From: Staphylococcus sp. IVB6181
GTDB taxonomy: Bacteria; Bacillota; Bacilli; Staphylococcales; Staphylococcaceae
Reading direction: 5' to 3'
Assembly: GCF_025561445.1 (NCBI RefSeq)
Contig: NZ_CP095096.1
Span: 599,822-663,821 of the forward strand
DNA: 64,000 nt
The position numbers were made by a program, and so were the translations under genes. This document shows positions 1-9,395 of the stretch, piece after piece (the stretch's first letter is position 1; each line of letters starts with the position of its first letter). The notes beneath the pieces were generated by a model. The model worked only from the letters and a program-made list of their open reading frames with translations, had not been told where the DNA came from and made no database searches.

Positions 1-18
1 TAAGGGGAGTCACACATT

Positions 19-705
19 ATGATTATTATTAAAGACATCGTTATGATCTTGCTCACAGTATTCATGTATATCGCAGCAAAGAAATTGCACAAACGGTTCC
101 CAAGTCCGTTTTTAAATCCAGCCTTAGTTGCTTCAATCGGAATCATAATCGTGTTATTATTATTCCGCCAGAATTATAATTCTTACATGGCCGGCGGACA
201 TTTAATCAATTATCTGCTGAGCTGTACGGTTGTATGTTTAGCATATCCGCTGTATATTAACCGTCATAAAATCTTTGAGAATTTTAATATTATTTTTACA
301 AGCGTATTAACTGGCGTATTACTCAACTTTGTGTTAGTTTATTTCTCGTTGAAGATTCTAGGCTTCGATAAGGAAGAAATTGTAACACTGTTGCCAAGAT
401 CAATTACTGCAGCAGTCGGTATCCAAGTATCGCATCAGATGGGCGGTGCGGATACGATTACAGTATTGTTCATTATTACGACTGGTTTAATCGGCAGTAT
501 GCTTGGTTCAATGCTGCTTCGCATGGGCAACTTCAGAACTTCCATTGCAAAAGGGCTTGCATTCGGAAATGCATCTCATGCGTTCGGTACGGCTAAAGCA
601 CTGGAATTGGATTTAGAATCCGGTGCATTCAGTTCAATCGGTATGATTTTAACTGCAGTTATCAGTTCTGTATTATTACCGATTCTTATCATTTTGTTTT
701 ATTAA
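19..705 (+). CDS. cidB: CidB, LrgB-family membrane protein
   Basis: A 228-aa polytopic membrane protein of the LrgB/CidB family, which works with a CidA/LrgA holin-like partner in control of murein hydrolase activity and carbon-overflow cell death. The sequence is nearly all hydrophobic segments and carries the family's conserved stretch [14 protein letters not shown] near residues 182-195. A strong Shine-Dalgarno (AGGGGAG) precedes the ATG. The TAA at bases 1-3 is probably the stop of an upstream cidA outside the window (inference). The gene for pyruvate oxidase follows 109 bp downstream in the same direction, which makes this the cid copy rather than lrgB. The family is certain; the cidB name rests on the neighbour. 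Confidence 0.9.
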   Translation: MIIIKDIVMILLTVFMYIAAKKLHKRFPSPFLNPALVASIGIIIVLLLFRQNYNSYMAGGHLINYLLSCTVVCLAYPLYINRHKIFENFNIIFTSVLTGVLLNFVLVYFSLKILGFDKEEIVTLLPRSITAAVGIQVSHQMGGADTITVLFIITTGLIGSMLGSMLLRMGNFRTSIAKGLAFGNASHAFGTAKALELDLESGAFSSIGMILTAVISSVLLPILIILFY

Positions 706-740
706 GAGTTTTATATATAACGACGCTCAAGCATAACGAA

Positions 741-787
741 GTATCAAACACTAACTAAAGGGTAGTTTGAATACAGTTACTTTTTTT
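741..787 (+). terminator. weak hairpin between cidB and cidC
   Basis: TCAAACACTA and TAGTTTGA can pair around a short loop, with a run of seven T about eight bases after the stem. The distance makes it a poor terminator. It could reduce read-through from cidAB into cidC, but this is inference. Confidence 0.3.
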
Positions 788-814
788 AATGAATAGAAAG
801 GGGCTATTTTTAAA

Positions 815-2557
815 ATGGCAAAAATTAAAGCAAATCAAGCACTTGTAGAAGCGTTACTACAATGGGATATTGATCATTTATACGGAATCCCTGGCGACTC
901 AATCGATGCGGTAGTAGACAGCTTGCGTACAGTAAGCGAACAAATCAAATTCTATCATGTTCGTCATGAAGAAGTAGGAAGCTTAGCAGCAGCATCTTAC
1001 ACTAAACTTACTGGTAAAATCGGCGTGTCATTAGCAATCGGAGGACCAGGTGCAATCCACTTATTAAATGGTATGTATGACGCTAAAATGGACGGTGTTC
1101 CTCAATTAGTATTAGTTGGTCAATCTAACAGCAACTTATTAGGAACTAAAGCTTTCCAAGAAACAAACTTATTAGACTTATGTAATGATGTTTCTGTTTA
1201 CAACCGTCAAATCAGCGAAAAAGATGATGATATCTTCGGTATCGTAAACGAAGCTATCAAAACAGCTTATGAGAAAAAAGGTGTGGCAACTTTAATCTTG
1301 CCTAACAACTTATTAACTCGCAAAGTTAAAGACACAACTAACAAACCAGTTAATAAAAAACGCCCAACAATCCCAGCTCCAAACCAAGCTAAAATTAAAA
1401 AAGCAGCTAAATTAATCAACAAAGCTAAAAAACCTGTATTATTAATGGGTACTGGTGCTAAACATGCTGGTCCGGAAGTAGAAGCTTTCATTAACAAAGC
1501 TAAAATCCCTACAATCATTACTTTACCAGCTAAAACAATCATCCCTGATGATCACCCGTACAACTTAGGAAATATTGGTAAAATCGGTACTAAACCAGCA
1601 TATCAAGCAATGCAAAATGCTGACTTATTAATCATGGTTGGTACAAACTATCCTTACGTTGACTATCTACCTAAGAAAAATATCAAAGCAGTTCAAATCG
1701 ACGTTGATCCGAAAGCAATCGGACACCGTTTCAAAGTGAACTCTGGAATTATCGGCGACGCTAAAACTTCATTAATCGAATTAAACGACTTAGTGAAACC
1801 AGTTAAAAGCCGTAAATTCTTAGACGAAGCTTTAGATAACATGAAAACTTGGAAAGAATGGATGCAAAAAGACCTTGATAATGATGCATTCCCAATTCGT
1901 CCAGAACACTTAATGGGTGCAATCAACAGAGAAGCAGACAACGATGCTGTTTACTCAATCGACGTAGGTACATCTACAGTTTGGTCTACACGTTACCTAA
2001 GCCTTAAACCAAGCAACGAATTCATTATTTCAAGCTGGTTAGGTACTATGGGTTGTGCATTACCAGGAGCAATTGCTTCTAACGTAGCATTCCCTAACCG
2101 TCAAGTTATCGGTATCGCTGGTGACGGTGCATTCCAAATGGTAATGCAAGACTTCGCAACTGCAGTTCAATACAACATGCCGATGGTTATCTTCATCATG
2201 AACAACAAAGAATTGGCATTCATCAAATATGAACAACAAGCAGCTGGTGAATTAGAATATGCTATCGACTTCTCAGATATGGATATGGCTAAATTCGCTG
2301 AAGCATGCGGCGGTGCTGGTTACACATTGAAAGACCCAGCTGACATCGACACTATCGTTGAAGCTGCATTAAACGAAGACCGTCCAACAATCGTTGACGT
2401 ACACGTTGATGCAAATGCTGCACCACTTCCAGGTAAAATCGTACCTGACGAAGCAATCAACTATGCTAAATGGGCATACAGATCTATTACTGAAGATAAA
2501 AAATTAGACTTAGAAGAAATTCCACCGCTTTCAGTAGCAGCAAAACGTTTCTTATAA
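815..2557 (+). CDS. cidC: pyruvate oxidase CidC
   Basis: A 580-aa thiamine-diphosphate enzyme of the PoxB/CidC group. It oxidatively decarboxylates pyruvate to acetate and CO2 and passes electrons to the menaquinone pool at the membrane. The catalytic Glu lies in RHEEVGS near residue 52, and the TPP/Mg motif runs from GDGAFQM (about 436) to MNN (about 464). Length and architecture (TPP-PYR, central FAD-binding, TPP-PP domains) are normal. The start has a good AAAGGGG site. It lies downstream of cidB as in other staphylococci. The codons are strongly optimised, which suggests high expression. Acetolactate synthase is the main alternative, but the cid context and the CidC-like sequence favour pyruvate oxidase. 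Confidence 0.95.
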   Translation: MAKIKANQALVEALLQWDIDHLYGIPGDSIDAVVDSLRTVSEQIKFYHVRHEEVGSLAAASYTKLTGKIGVSLAIGGPGAIHLLNGMYDAKMDGVPQLVLVGQSNSNLLGTKAFQETNLLDLCNDVSVYNRQISEKDDDIFGIVNEAIKTAYEKKGVATLILPNNLLTRKVKDTTNKPVNKKRPTIPAPNQAKIKKAAKLINKAKKPVLLMGTGAKHAGPEVEAFINKAKIPTIITLPAKTIIPDDHPYNLGNIGKIGTKPAYQAMQNADLLIMVGTNYPYVDYLPKKNIKAVQIDVDPKAIGHRFKVNSGIIGDAKTSLIELNDLVKPVKSRKFLDEALDNMKTWKEWMQKDLDNDAFPIRPEHLMGAINREADNDAVYSIDVGTSTVWSTRYLSLKPSNEFIISSWLGTMGCALPGAIASNVAFPNRQVIGIAGDGAFQMVMQDFATAVQYNMPMVIFIMNNKELAFIKYEQQAAGELEYAIDFSDMDMAKFAEACGGAGYTLKDPADIDTIVEAALNEDRPTIVDVHVDANAAPLPGKIVPDEAINYAKWAYRSITEDKKLDLEEIPPLSVAAKRFL

Positions 2558-2591
2558 TTTGAGAGATAATCAAATATAATTTCTAATATTC

Positions 2592-2634
2592 AAGCAGCGT
2601 GTAATGATTCGTTTCATTACACGTTGCTTTTTTC
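2592..2634 (+). terminator. cidC terminator
   Basis: A 16-bp stem (2592-2607 with 2614-2629, one G-T pair) is followed by a T-run. It sits 35 bp after the cidC stop. Confidence 0.9.
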
Positions 2635-2715
2635 TCTTTAATCGATATTGAAATATTCAGTTAATTCTACTATAATCAGGATATTATTCAAAAGAGAAAG
2701 CAGGGGATTGTGCTA

Positions 2716-3273
2716 ATGATGTTATACCTTCCGATAGATGATAATTTGAAACTCGTGCAGCCAGAAATACAAATGGCACAATCGTTATTTAATGTGATTG
2801 AGCAAGAAAGAGCGTTCCTCTCAACTTATCTTCCTTTTATTGATCACACGCTTTCAGTTCAAGATGAGATAGAATTTATTAAATTGATGCTTGCACATCA
2901 ATCAAGAGGCACAGGCAGATTATTTTTAATTTACTATCAAGACCAGCTCGTAGGTACGATAGACTTGCATCAAGTGAACCAAGATCATCAGAAAGCCTGG
3001 GTAGGCTATTGGCTGAGCAGTCAATATAATGGTCGAGGGATTATGACACGTTGTTTGACTGCACTATGCGACTTTGCATTTAATTCATTGAACCTGAATA
3101 AATTATCGATTCATGCGAATATCAAAAATGAACCAAGTATAAACGTAGCTAAACGTGCAGGATTTCAATATGTCGGTACCGATAAAGAAGAATTGTATGA
3201 ACGTGGACAATATGAAGATTTTGTAAGATATGCATTGCTTAAGCGTGAATTCAATTCACAAAATTCATTATAA
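2716..3273 (+). CDS. GNAT acetyltransferase, RimJ/RimL type
   Basis: A 185-aa GCN5-related N-acetyltransferase of the ribosomal-protein-serine/alanine (RimJ/RimL) type. The substrate cannot be predicted. The acetyl-CoA binding region is around GYWLSSQYNGRGIMTRCL, and the family's C-terminal NxxSINVAKRAGFQYVG stretch is present. An upstream GTG (2710) also exists, but the AGGGGAT at 2702-2708 spaces better with ATG 2716. It is a single gene between two hairpins. It is typical of housekeeping accessory acetyltransferases in Firmicutes. Confidence 0.8.
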   Translation: MMLYLPIDDNLKLVQPEIQMAQSLFNVIEQERAFLSTYLPFIDHTLSVQDEIEFIKLMLAHQSRGTGRLFLIYYQDQLVGTIDLHQVNQDHQKAWVGYWLSSQYNGRGIMTRCLTALCDFAFNSLNLNKLSIHANIKNEPSINVAKRAGFQYVGTDKEELYERGQYEDFVRYALLKREFNSQNSL

Positions 3274-3351
3274 ATTAAGGTAACGCCTGTCAACGTTTAA
3301 AGGAGTTTTGTTATACTGATAACGTAAGTTTCGAGATAGGAGTTGTCAGTA

Positions 3352-3747
3352 ATGAATGAGCGTAAATTAGTCGCAGAAAGTGAAATAGAAGTCAACGGCT
3401 ATGACATAGATGCAATGGGCATTGTCAGCAACATTGTATATATCCGATGGTTTGAAGATTTAAGAACGTTATTTATTAATCAGCATATGAATTATTCTGA
3501 AATGATGAAACAATCGATTTCTCCGATTTTGATGCATACTGAAGCAGATTATAAAATACCAGTCACAATTCATGATTGCCCGGTCGGCAGATGCTGGTTA
3601 ACAAAAATCAGCCGAATGAAATGGGTCTTTGAATTTGAAATCAGTTCAGGTGATAAAGTACATTGCAAAGGCAAGCAATACGGCGGCTTTTTCAATTTGG
3701 AAGAACAGAAAATCATACCTGTTCCAGATGTCTTCAGAAATATTTAA
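3352..3747 (+). CDS. hotdog-fold acyl-CoA thioesterase
   Basis: A 131-aa single-domain protein of the 4HBT/YbgC-FadM type. It hydrolyses acyl-CoA or acyl-ACP thioesters; the natural substrate is unknown. The motif YDIDAMGIVSNIVYIRWFED near the N-terminus holds the Asp that acts as general base in this group. GATAGGAG nine bases upstream selects ATG 3352 over the TTG at 3343. It stands alone, ahead of azlC. The assignment to the fold is good; the role is inference. Confidence 0.8.
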   Translation: MNERKLVAESEIEVNGYDIDAMGIVSNIVYIRWFEDLRTLFINQHMNYSEMMKQSISPILMHTEADYKIPVTIHDCPVGRCWLTKISRMKWVFEFEISSGDKVHCKGKQYGGFFNLEEQKIIPVPDVFRNI

Positions 3748-3765
3748 TGCACACTAGTAATGGTC

Positions 3766-3800
3766 AATCTTCGAAAACACTATGTTTTCGGAGATTTTGT
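3766..3800 (+). terminator. terminator after thioesterase gene
   Basis: A 14-bp stem (3766-3779 with 3783-3796, two mismatched positions) ends in a short T-rich tail, 33 bp before azlC. Confidence 0.6.
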
Positions 3801-3832
3801 AATATACATATCAGAAAAGAGGCATGATAGGC

Positions 3833-4543
3833 ATGACACACCAGCAACATCCGCATTTAACAGCGCTTAAAGCTGCTTTCCCTCAAACCATCCCCATCTT
3901 TGCGGGTTTTTCTTTTATCGGCATTGCGTACGGGATTTATATGCATTCGTTAGGATTTCATCCTATTTATGCAATGTTGATGAGTTTATTGATTTTCGCA
4001 GGTTCTATGGAATTTGTGGCCGGCAGTTTATTGCTTGCGCCGTTTAATCCTTTTAGTGTCTTTATTCTGACGCTGATGCTGAATTCCAGACATTTATTTT
4101 ATGGTATTTCGATGTTAGACCGCTTTAAAGGCACAGGCAAATATAAACCGTATTTGATTTTTGGGATGTGTGATGAGACCTTTGTCATCAATAATATGGC
4201 AAATGTACCTAAACATGTGGACCGCACATTGTTTATGTTTTATGTCACATTGCTCAATCAGATTTATTGGTTCTTAGGCACAACAGTCGGCAGCTGGTTC
4301 GGTGTGTTTATCAAGTTTGATACTACAGGCTTAGACTTTGTGATGGTTGCTCTCTTTGTGGTCATTTTCTTAGAATCATGGCTTAAAGAAAAGAATCATG
4401 CCAGTGCACTTATCGGGTTAATCTTACCGACAATTTGCCTCATCCTCTTTGGACCGAACCACTTTATCTTGCCTTCAATGATTTTAATTGTCATTGCTTT
4501 AACGTTGTTGAGAGGCTATTTCAGCAGAAAGGGTGTGGCTTAA
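3833..4543 (+). CDS. azlC: AzlC-family branched-chain amino acid exporter, large subunit
   Basis: A 236-aa membrane protein with about seven hydrophobic segments. It carries the AzlC-family stretch [20 protein letters not shown] near the N-terminus and [13 protein letters not shown]. With AzlD it forms a small two-component exporter for branched-chain or similar amino acids (in B. subtilis azlCD confers 4-azaleucine resistance). ATG 3833 is preferred over ATG 3824 because AAAGAGG would touch the latter. The stop is one base from the azlD start, so the two are co-translated. Confidence 0.9.
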   Translation: MTHQQHPHLTALKAAFPQTIPIFAGFSFIGIAYGIYMHSLGFHPIYAMLMSLLIFAGSMEFVAGSLLLAPFNPFSVFILTLMLNSRHLFYGISMLDRFKGTGKYKPYLIFGMCDETFVINNMANVPKHVDRTLFMFYVTLLNQIYWFLGTTVGSWFGVFIKFDTTGLDFVMVALFVVIFLESWLKEKNHASALIGLILPTICLILFGPNHFILPSMILIVIALTLLRGYFSRKGVA

Positions 4544-4544
4544 T

Positions 4545-4871
4545 ATGACTTTGACGCAGCAAATTATCACAATCGGTGTGGTCGTCATCGGGACAATGTT
4601 AACTCGATTCTTGCCGTTTTTGATTTTCTCGAAAGACAAGCCGACACCTAAATTTATTCAATATCTCGGTACTGTACTGCCTGCTGCAGTATTTGGATTT
4701 TTAGTCGTCTATGCTTTACGCAAAACACCTGTGTTAACCGGCAATCATGGCATGCCTGAACTAATCGCAATATTAGTCATCATCTTATTGCATGTCATTA
4801 AACGCAATATGCTGATATCTATTGCAGGGGGAACGATTGTCTATATGTTATTAGTGCAATTTGTATTTTAA
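4545..4871 (+). CDS. azlD: AzlD-family subunit
   Basis: A 108-aa protein with four predicted membrane segments and the AzlD features [10 protein letters not shown] and [23 protein letters not shown]. It is the small partner of AzlC and follows it by one base, with its Shine-Dalgarno inside the azlC end. The pair order and sizes are those of the family. The exported substrate is inferred from characterised homologues, not from this sequence. Confidence 0.9.
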   Translation: MTLTQQIITIGVVVIGTMLTRFLPFLIFSKDKPTPKFIQYLGTVLPAAVFGFLVVYALRKTPVLTGNHGMPELIAILVIILLHVIKRNMLISIAGGTIVYMLLVQFVF

Positions 4872-4905
4872 AAGCAATCCATCATGATGCATGGATTGCT
4901 TTTTT
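4871..4905. terminator. bidirectional terminator azlD / nixA
   Basis: A 12-bp stem, AAAGCAATCCAT with ATGGATTGCTTT, has A-run and T-run flanks. It lies between convergent genes and can serve both. Confidence 0.85.
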
Positions 4906-4922
4906 AAAATTATAGTTGTTTG

Positions 4923-5933
4923 TTAATGGCTTTCTTCGAATCGATTTGTTTTCCAAATAAAGACAGAAAGCATCCATATCAAAATGAAGACCGCAACAAG
5001 AATATAACCTAAGTGGTCGAATTCAATGGCTGCGATAGTATTCCAAAAGCCGCCTTGCAAATGGAAGTGATCAATCAGAATTTGCATAAGTTCTACCATA
5101 CCGATGATAAGTGCCGCAATAACAGATATCGCAGTGATTGTGATATTGTAATAGATTTTGCGTACAGGTTTTAAGAAAGCCCAATGATATGCGGACTGCA
5201 TTAATAGGCCGTCTAATTTATCTAACAAACTCATGCCGGCCGCAAAGAGCAGCGGCAAGGCTAAGATGCCGATGAGTGAAATGGATTGTTCAGAGGCCCC
5301 TGAAGAGAGCGCCAGTAAAGCAATTTCACTTGCAGTATCAAACACTAATCCAAAGAGGAAGCCTAACGGCAATACATGCCAGCTTTGATTGATACATTTG
5401 AAATAAGGACCGACGAAGCGGTTGATCAAGCCGCGTGAAGCGAGCAGTTCATCTAACTGTTCGTGGTGCAGATGCTCTGAACGCAAGCGCATAAACAAAC
5501 GTATCAATGCGATAAGAATGATTAAATTCAAAATACCGATTAACAGTAAGAACATACCGGAAACAATCGTGCCGATGATACCACCGGCAGCTTGGAAAGC
5601 AGGCAGCTGATGTTTCGCAAAGCGGACTGAAATTCCCAGCAGCAACGCCATTATAAATACGACACTGGAATGGCCGATAGAGAAATAAAAGCCGACGCCG
5701 ATCGGATTTTTCTTTTCTTGCATTAATTTACGTACTGTATTATCGATTGCGGCAATATGGTCAGCATCAAAAGCATGTCTCAGTCCTAAAGTATAAGCTA
5801 ACAGTCCCATGCCGAACAGCACAGGATGTGTTTGTCCTGCGATAAATAAAAATAGCAATCCCAGCCCATGCAACGCTGCGACAATAATCAAATAGGGGAG
5901 GATAGGTTGTTTAGGTATAAGATGATGATTCAA
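4923..5933 (-). CDS. nixA: NiCoT-family nickel/cobalt permease
   Basis: A 336-aa secondary transporter of the NixA/HoxN family that imports Ni2+ (and possibly Co2+) across the membrane. The family signature HX4DH is present as RHAFDADHI (His53, Asp58, His59). The second signature is LGFLFGLVFDTASEIALL. About eight membrane segments are visible. In staphylococci nickel is needed by urease, but no urease gene lies nearby. I see no NikR-type or other metal box upstream. The metal preference cannot be read from the sequence alone. Confidence 0.88.
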   Translation of the reverse strand: MNHHLIPKQPILPYLIIVAALHGLGLLFLFIAGQTHPVLFGMGLLAYTLGLRHAFDADHIAAIDNTVRKLMQEKKNPIGVGFYFSIGHSSVVFIMALLLGISVRFAKHQLPAFQAAGGIIGTIVSGMFLLLIGILNLIILIALIRLFMRLRSEHLHHEQLDELLASRGLINRFVGPYFKCINQSWHVLPLGFLFGLVFDTASEIALLALSSGASEQSISLIGILALPLLFAAGMSLLDKLDGLLMQSAYHWAFLKPVRKIYYNITITAISVIAALIIGMVELMQILIDHFHLQGGFWNTIAAIEFDHLGYILVAVFILIWMLSVFIWKTNRFEESH

Positions 5934-6123
5934 TAGGTGTCAACTGCTTTCTGTTTAAATTTAGTGTTAAGCAACGTTATTATTTTAATACTGAGGCCGG
6001 TGAAAGTAAAAGGTTATTGTATGTTTTCAAAGAAAAAGACATCAGCGTGTATGTCATCATGTGTAAGGGGTAAAGGAAGTATAATGGTAATTTTAAGGAT
6101 TGAAAGAGAGAGAGGTTTTGAAT

Positions 6124-6891
6124 GTGTCAGACATCAATTATATTTCATCATTTGACGATGTGAACCTTTACAGCAAGATCACATTAGGGGAAAGACCTAT
6201 CGCGAACTTAATTATTGTGCAGGGATTAACGGAAGACTTAGATGATTATGATAGTGTGGCTTCGTTTTTTAATGAGTACGACTATAATGTAATTCGTTAT
6301 GATCAGCGCGGTCATGGCAATACTCCCGGGGAAGAGAAGCTGTTGGACCATGTGGATGTAGTGATTGAAGATTTGAAAGCAGTTGTGGATTATGTGAAAG
6401 ACAACTTGCACGGCAAAGTGTTTATCTTGGGGCATGGTGTAGGCGGTACGATAGCTACATTATTCGGTATCAGATATCCGCATCAAGTATACGGTTATAT
6501 TTCTGCTGGCGGGTTATCGCCGACAGGCCAGCCGGTCTTTCGTGATGATGCGGTGGATCAATCTGTTGAGCTTCAAAGTCATGGCAGAGAAGAAAATTTG
6601 AAGAAGCATATGATGATTAAGACGTTTCGTGAAGCGGTACGCAAAATGGATATCGAGTTTTCAAAGTTTGATGACAGAGTATTAATAATGCATGGCGGCA
6701 GCGACAGAGTAGTAAGTTCGGATGATGCGATAGAGTTCTTCAAAAAATCCAAAACAACGCATAAAGCTTTAAGAATTTATGATGGGCTGGATCATGAGTT
6801 ATTAAATGTATCTTCATATCGTGGTATGTTATTATCAGATATTGTAAATTGGTTAGAATTTGAAATGTCGATGGATGAGGCAGCGAAATAA
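6124..6891 (+). CDS. alpha/beta hydrolase-fold protein without the nucleophile serine
   Basis: A 255-aa protein of the lysophospholipase/monoacylglycerol-lipase type (Hydrolase_4). The oxyanion region RYDQRGHGNT, the acid residue in MHGGSDRVV and the His in YDGLDHELLN are all present. The nucleophile elbow reads GHGVGG instead of the usual GHSMGG: codons GGG CAT GGT GTA GGC GGT at about 6430-6447. The serine is therefore replaced by glycine, and ordinary esterase activity is unlikely. AGAGAGG at 6109-6115 favours the GTG start at 6124 over the TTGs at 6100 and 6118. It precedes a LacI-type regulator by 57 bp. Function unknown. Confidence 0.75.
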   Translation: MSDINYISSFDDVNLYSKITLGERPIANLIIVQGLTEDLDDYDSVASFFNEYDYNVIRYDQRGHGNTPGEEKLLDHVDVVIEDLKAVVDYVKDNLHGKVFILGHGVGGTIATLFGIRYPHQVYGYISAGGLSPTGQPVFRDDAVDQSVELQSHGREENLKKHMMIKTFREAVRKMDIEFSKFDDRVLIMHGGSDRVVSSDDAIEFFKKSKTTHKALRIYDGLDHELLNVSSYRGMLLSDIVNWLEFEMSMDEAAK

Positions 6892-6948
6892 TCAGATTTT
6901 CAAGATGATTTTTTGTTGCGAAGCATTCCAACCACTCAAGGAGTATGA

Positions 6949-7980
6949 ATGAAAATGAAGAAAACACAACCTACGTTACATGATATTGCGAGAATTTCTG
7001 GACTCTCGATTGCGACAGTCAATCAGATTTTAGAAGATAAACGCCATGTGGCAAATGATAATGCACGTACACGTGTCGTTGAAGCATTAGAAATGTTAGG
7101 TTATGAACCCAGTCGCTATATTCAATCTTTACGCGGAGAAAGTGTTAAGACTATCGCATTTATTATGCCGAGACATGATGCCTATTATGCTTCGATTATC
7201 GATGCGATAGAACATCAAGAAGGTTCTGAAGGCATTCGTATTATTGCGATGGCTTCTAATGAACAAGCTGCGCGTCAAGATGCATTGATCGATTGGTTCG
7301 TTTCACAACAAGTCGACGGCATCATCGTATCTCCGGTTTCTGCACAAATGCGTATTGCGAAACGCTGGAGAGATATTCCGATGGTTATTATTGATAATCA
7401 AATTGAAGACGGTTTATTGCCGTATATCGGTATGAACTACGAAGATACAACATATCGAGCAGCAGAACATTTATTGCAGCACAATCATAAAGCCATTGCA
7501 CTGATTCTAGGCAATGAAGCATCCAGTGCGACAGCAGATTCCAGAATGGGCTATAAAGCTGCACTTGAAGATTTTGAATTTCAAATGGATGAGCGCCTGA
7601 TTGCGTATCAATATACAGATTTAAGTTTAAATGCGACAGAGCGTTATGGTTATGAGACAACTCAAGCATTATTCAGTCAAGCACAGCATCCGACAGCATT
7701 AATCGCAGCGAACCATGCGATGCTGACTGGTATTTTGCAAGCATTGAAAGCACAAGAGTTATCTGTACCAGAAGATGTCGCAGTCGTTACATTAGAAGAA
7801 AACAGCTGGAATAAAGTACATGCGCCTGAACTGACTTCTGTCGGTATTGATTCAGAAACGATCGGCGCATCGATTTTCAAGCGATTGAAACAGTACTTTG
7901 ATGGCGAAACCGATACGATTGCATCAGATTGGTTAGCCGCACGTTTGAACGAGAGAGCATCCAGCCGTAAACATCTATAA
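6949..7980 (+). CDS. LacI-family transcriptional regulator
   Basis: A 343-aa regulator with an N-terminal LacI HTH (TLHDIARISGLSIATVNQILEDKRHVANDNARTRV, about residues 8-42), a hinge (YEPSRYIQSLRG) and a periplasmic-binding-protein-like effector domain. The recognition helix differs from CcpA. The effector is probably a sugar or sugar phosphate but cannot be named. AAGGAG precedes the ATG. No transport or catabolic gene adjoins it, apart from the upstream hydrolase-like gene in the same direction, so its target is unclear. It is a local or orphan regulator rather than ccpA. Confidence 0.85.
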   Translation: MKMKKTQPTLHDIARISGLSIATVNQILEDKRHVANDNARTRVVEALEMLGYEPSRYIQSLRGESVKTIAFIMPRHDAYYASIIDAIEHQEGSEGIRIIAMASNEQAARQDALIDWFVSQQVDGIIVSPVSAQMRIAKRWRDIPMVIIDNQIEDGLLPYIGMNYEDTTYRAAEHLLQHNHKAIALILGNEASSATADSRMGYKAALEDFEFQMDERLIAYQYTDLSLNATERYGYETTQALFSQAQHPTALIAANHAMLTGILQALKAQELSVPEDVAVVTLEENSWNKVHAPELTSVGIDSETIGASIFKRLKQYFDGETDTIASDWLAARLNERASSRKHL

Positions 7981-8009
7981 AGTACGTGAAAACAAAATAA
8001 TACAATAAA

Positions 8010-8079
8010 AACAGACCTGGTCAGCATGTCTTAAAGAAAGGGAGAAAAGACATAGCATGTGACGAGGTCTGTTTTTTTA
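8010..8079. terminator. long hairpin terminator after the LacI-type gene
   Basis: ACAGACCT pairs with AGGTCTGT, extended inward by GGTCAGCATGTCTT with its imperfect complement. A run of seven T follows. It lies between convergent genes. Confidence 0.8.
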
Positions 8080-8145
8080 GGGATTTTAGAAATGATACAC
8101 TAGGGATTTTTAAAATGCTTTTGATTGTTTGTTTAACGGATACAT

Positions 8146-8715
8146 TTAAGGGTTTTGTCTGCGCACCCTTATAAGGGCAACAGTGAATATTACAATACCA
8201 ATAATAATGGCTATGACAGCACCTGATTCTGGATGGTCAACGTGTCCTGCTTTTGGCAAGGCAGCATATGATGATTGTTCGCTTTGATGTTTTGTGCTTG
8301 CATCTTGCCCAGTTTGACCTTCTGAAGCTGCTGCTGATTTTTGATTCTCATTGTTTTGTACCGCTTTTTGCTGATGGGTTGTGGACTCAGCAGCTGCTGC
8401 TTTGCTAACTTCATTTGCATCTGCTTTGCTTGCTGCTGAAGGGCGCGTGTGAGTATTTGATGAAGAAGCAGTATCGGGTTGATCTTCTGCACCATCAGCC
8501 ACAAGAGTTGTACTTGATGCGTTAGGGTTGTCATCAAGGGATTGAGATGTTTCTGAATTTTGGACCAAAGCGGATTGCTTAGCGGACTGTTCGTTTGAGA
8601 CATCATTATTTTCGGCAGCGTTTATCACTCCAGGCATATTAGTAAATAGTAAACCGCTTAAAGCGATTGTTGAAACATGAAGCAAGCATTTCTCTTTACT
8701 TAACTTCATACGCAT
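8146..8715 (-). CDS. small LPXTG-type cell-wall-anchored surface protein (LPKAG)
   Basis: A 189-aa secreted protein. A basic N-terminus (MRMKLSKEK) and a hydrophobic core end near NAAENN, consistent with a Sec signal peptide; there is no YSIRK motif. The mature part is low-complexity, rich in Ser, Ala, Gln, Asn and Glu. The C-terminus has a complete sorting signal: LPKAG, eight residues, a hydrophobic span (AVIAIIIGIVIFTVALI) and RVRRQ. Ala replaces the usual Thr, as in the S. aureus surface proteins SasF and SasD. AGGAG upstream supports ATG 8715. No ligand-binding domain is visible, so it looks like a stalk or spacer-type protein. Role unknown. Confidence 0.75.
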   Translation of the reverse strand: MRMKLSKEKCLLHVSTIALSGLLFTNMPGVINAAENNDVSNEQSAKQSALVQNSETSQSLDDNPNASSTTLVADGAEDQPDTASSSNTHTRPSAASKADANEVSKAAAAESTTHQQKAVQNNENQKSAAASEGQTGQDASTKHQSEQSSYAALPKAGHVDHPESGAVIAIIIGIVIFTVALIRVRRQNP

Positions 8716-9348
8716 GAAAACAACACTCCTATTCCAAAATGAAAGTGTCATGTCATCCATGGTGTCAACTGGCAATGTGTAAATCCAAAAGGATGAAACA
8801 GACGATTTCGACAACAACGAAGAAAGTTGAAAGCAGCTGCGGATATGTTATTTATGAAGGGTTCATTGGGATGTACAAATGATAAATAAGAATAGTATTG
8901 CTTTCCGTCAGCACTTTAATGTTCAACTTCTTCAACTCTAGGATGGCATAGGAATGTTAAGCAGGATTTAATCTGAGTTAAAGGATTGATAAACTTCGTA
9001 AATATTCAGTATATTAGAACATTTTCACTATGAAAGGTCTATGAAAACTTGGAGTGTCAGGGCATGAAGGACTAAACCCGACAAATTGTGTATAATTCGT
9101 TGGTTTAAAGTTATTTTGCAAAGTGTTATAGTTACATGTGGAAAATAATTTGTATAGACAAATGATGATAAAAAGCTAAAGGGAGTTATTATCATTATTT
9201 TTCGGGTTCGTAGATTATTTTTATTTATGATTTAGTGTTTGAAATATCAATAGATGTTTATACTAATTGTGACAACTTTATATACAAAGTACGAATATTT
9301 AGGAATATATATCAAGAAAACAGAGTAATTATAACCTAATTAAATAGT

Positions 9349-9366
9349 TTGTGAAATTATTCGCAA
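9349..9366 (+). promoter_or_regulatory. Rex-type operator upstream of pfoR-sda
   Basis: TTGTGAAATTATTCGCAA fits the Rex consensus (TTGTGAA-N4-TTCACAA) with one mismatch. A second half-site TTCACAA follows at 9371-9377. Rex represses fermentative genes at a low NADH/NAD ratio. The site lies 106 bp before pfoR. Confidence 0.65.
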
Positions 9367-9395
9367 TATGTTCACAATTAATATAATTAAGCTAT

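Noticed and set aside
5934..6123. Cobalamin or nickel riboswitch/NikR site before nixA
   Set aside because: No B12-box-like sequence or NikR-type palindrome could be recognised on the minus strand.
8211..8606. 131-aa frame inside the surface protein gene
   Set aside because: Same strand, shifted frame, low-complexity Gln/Met product; the other frame has signal peptide and sorting signal.
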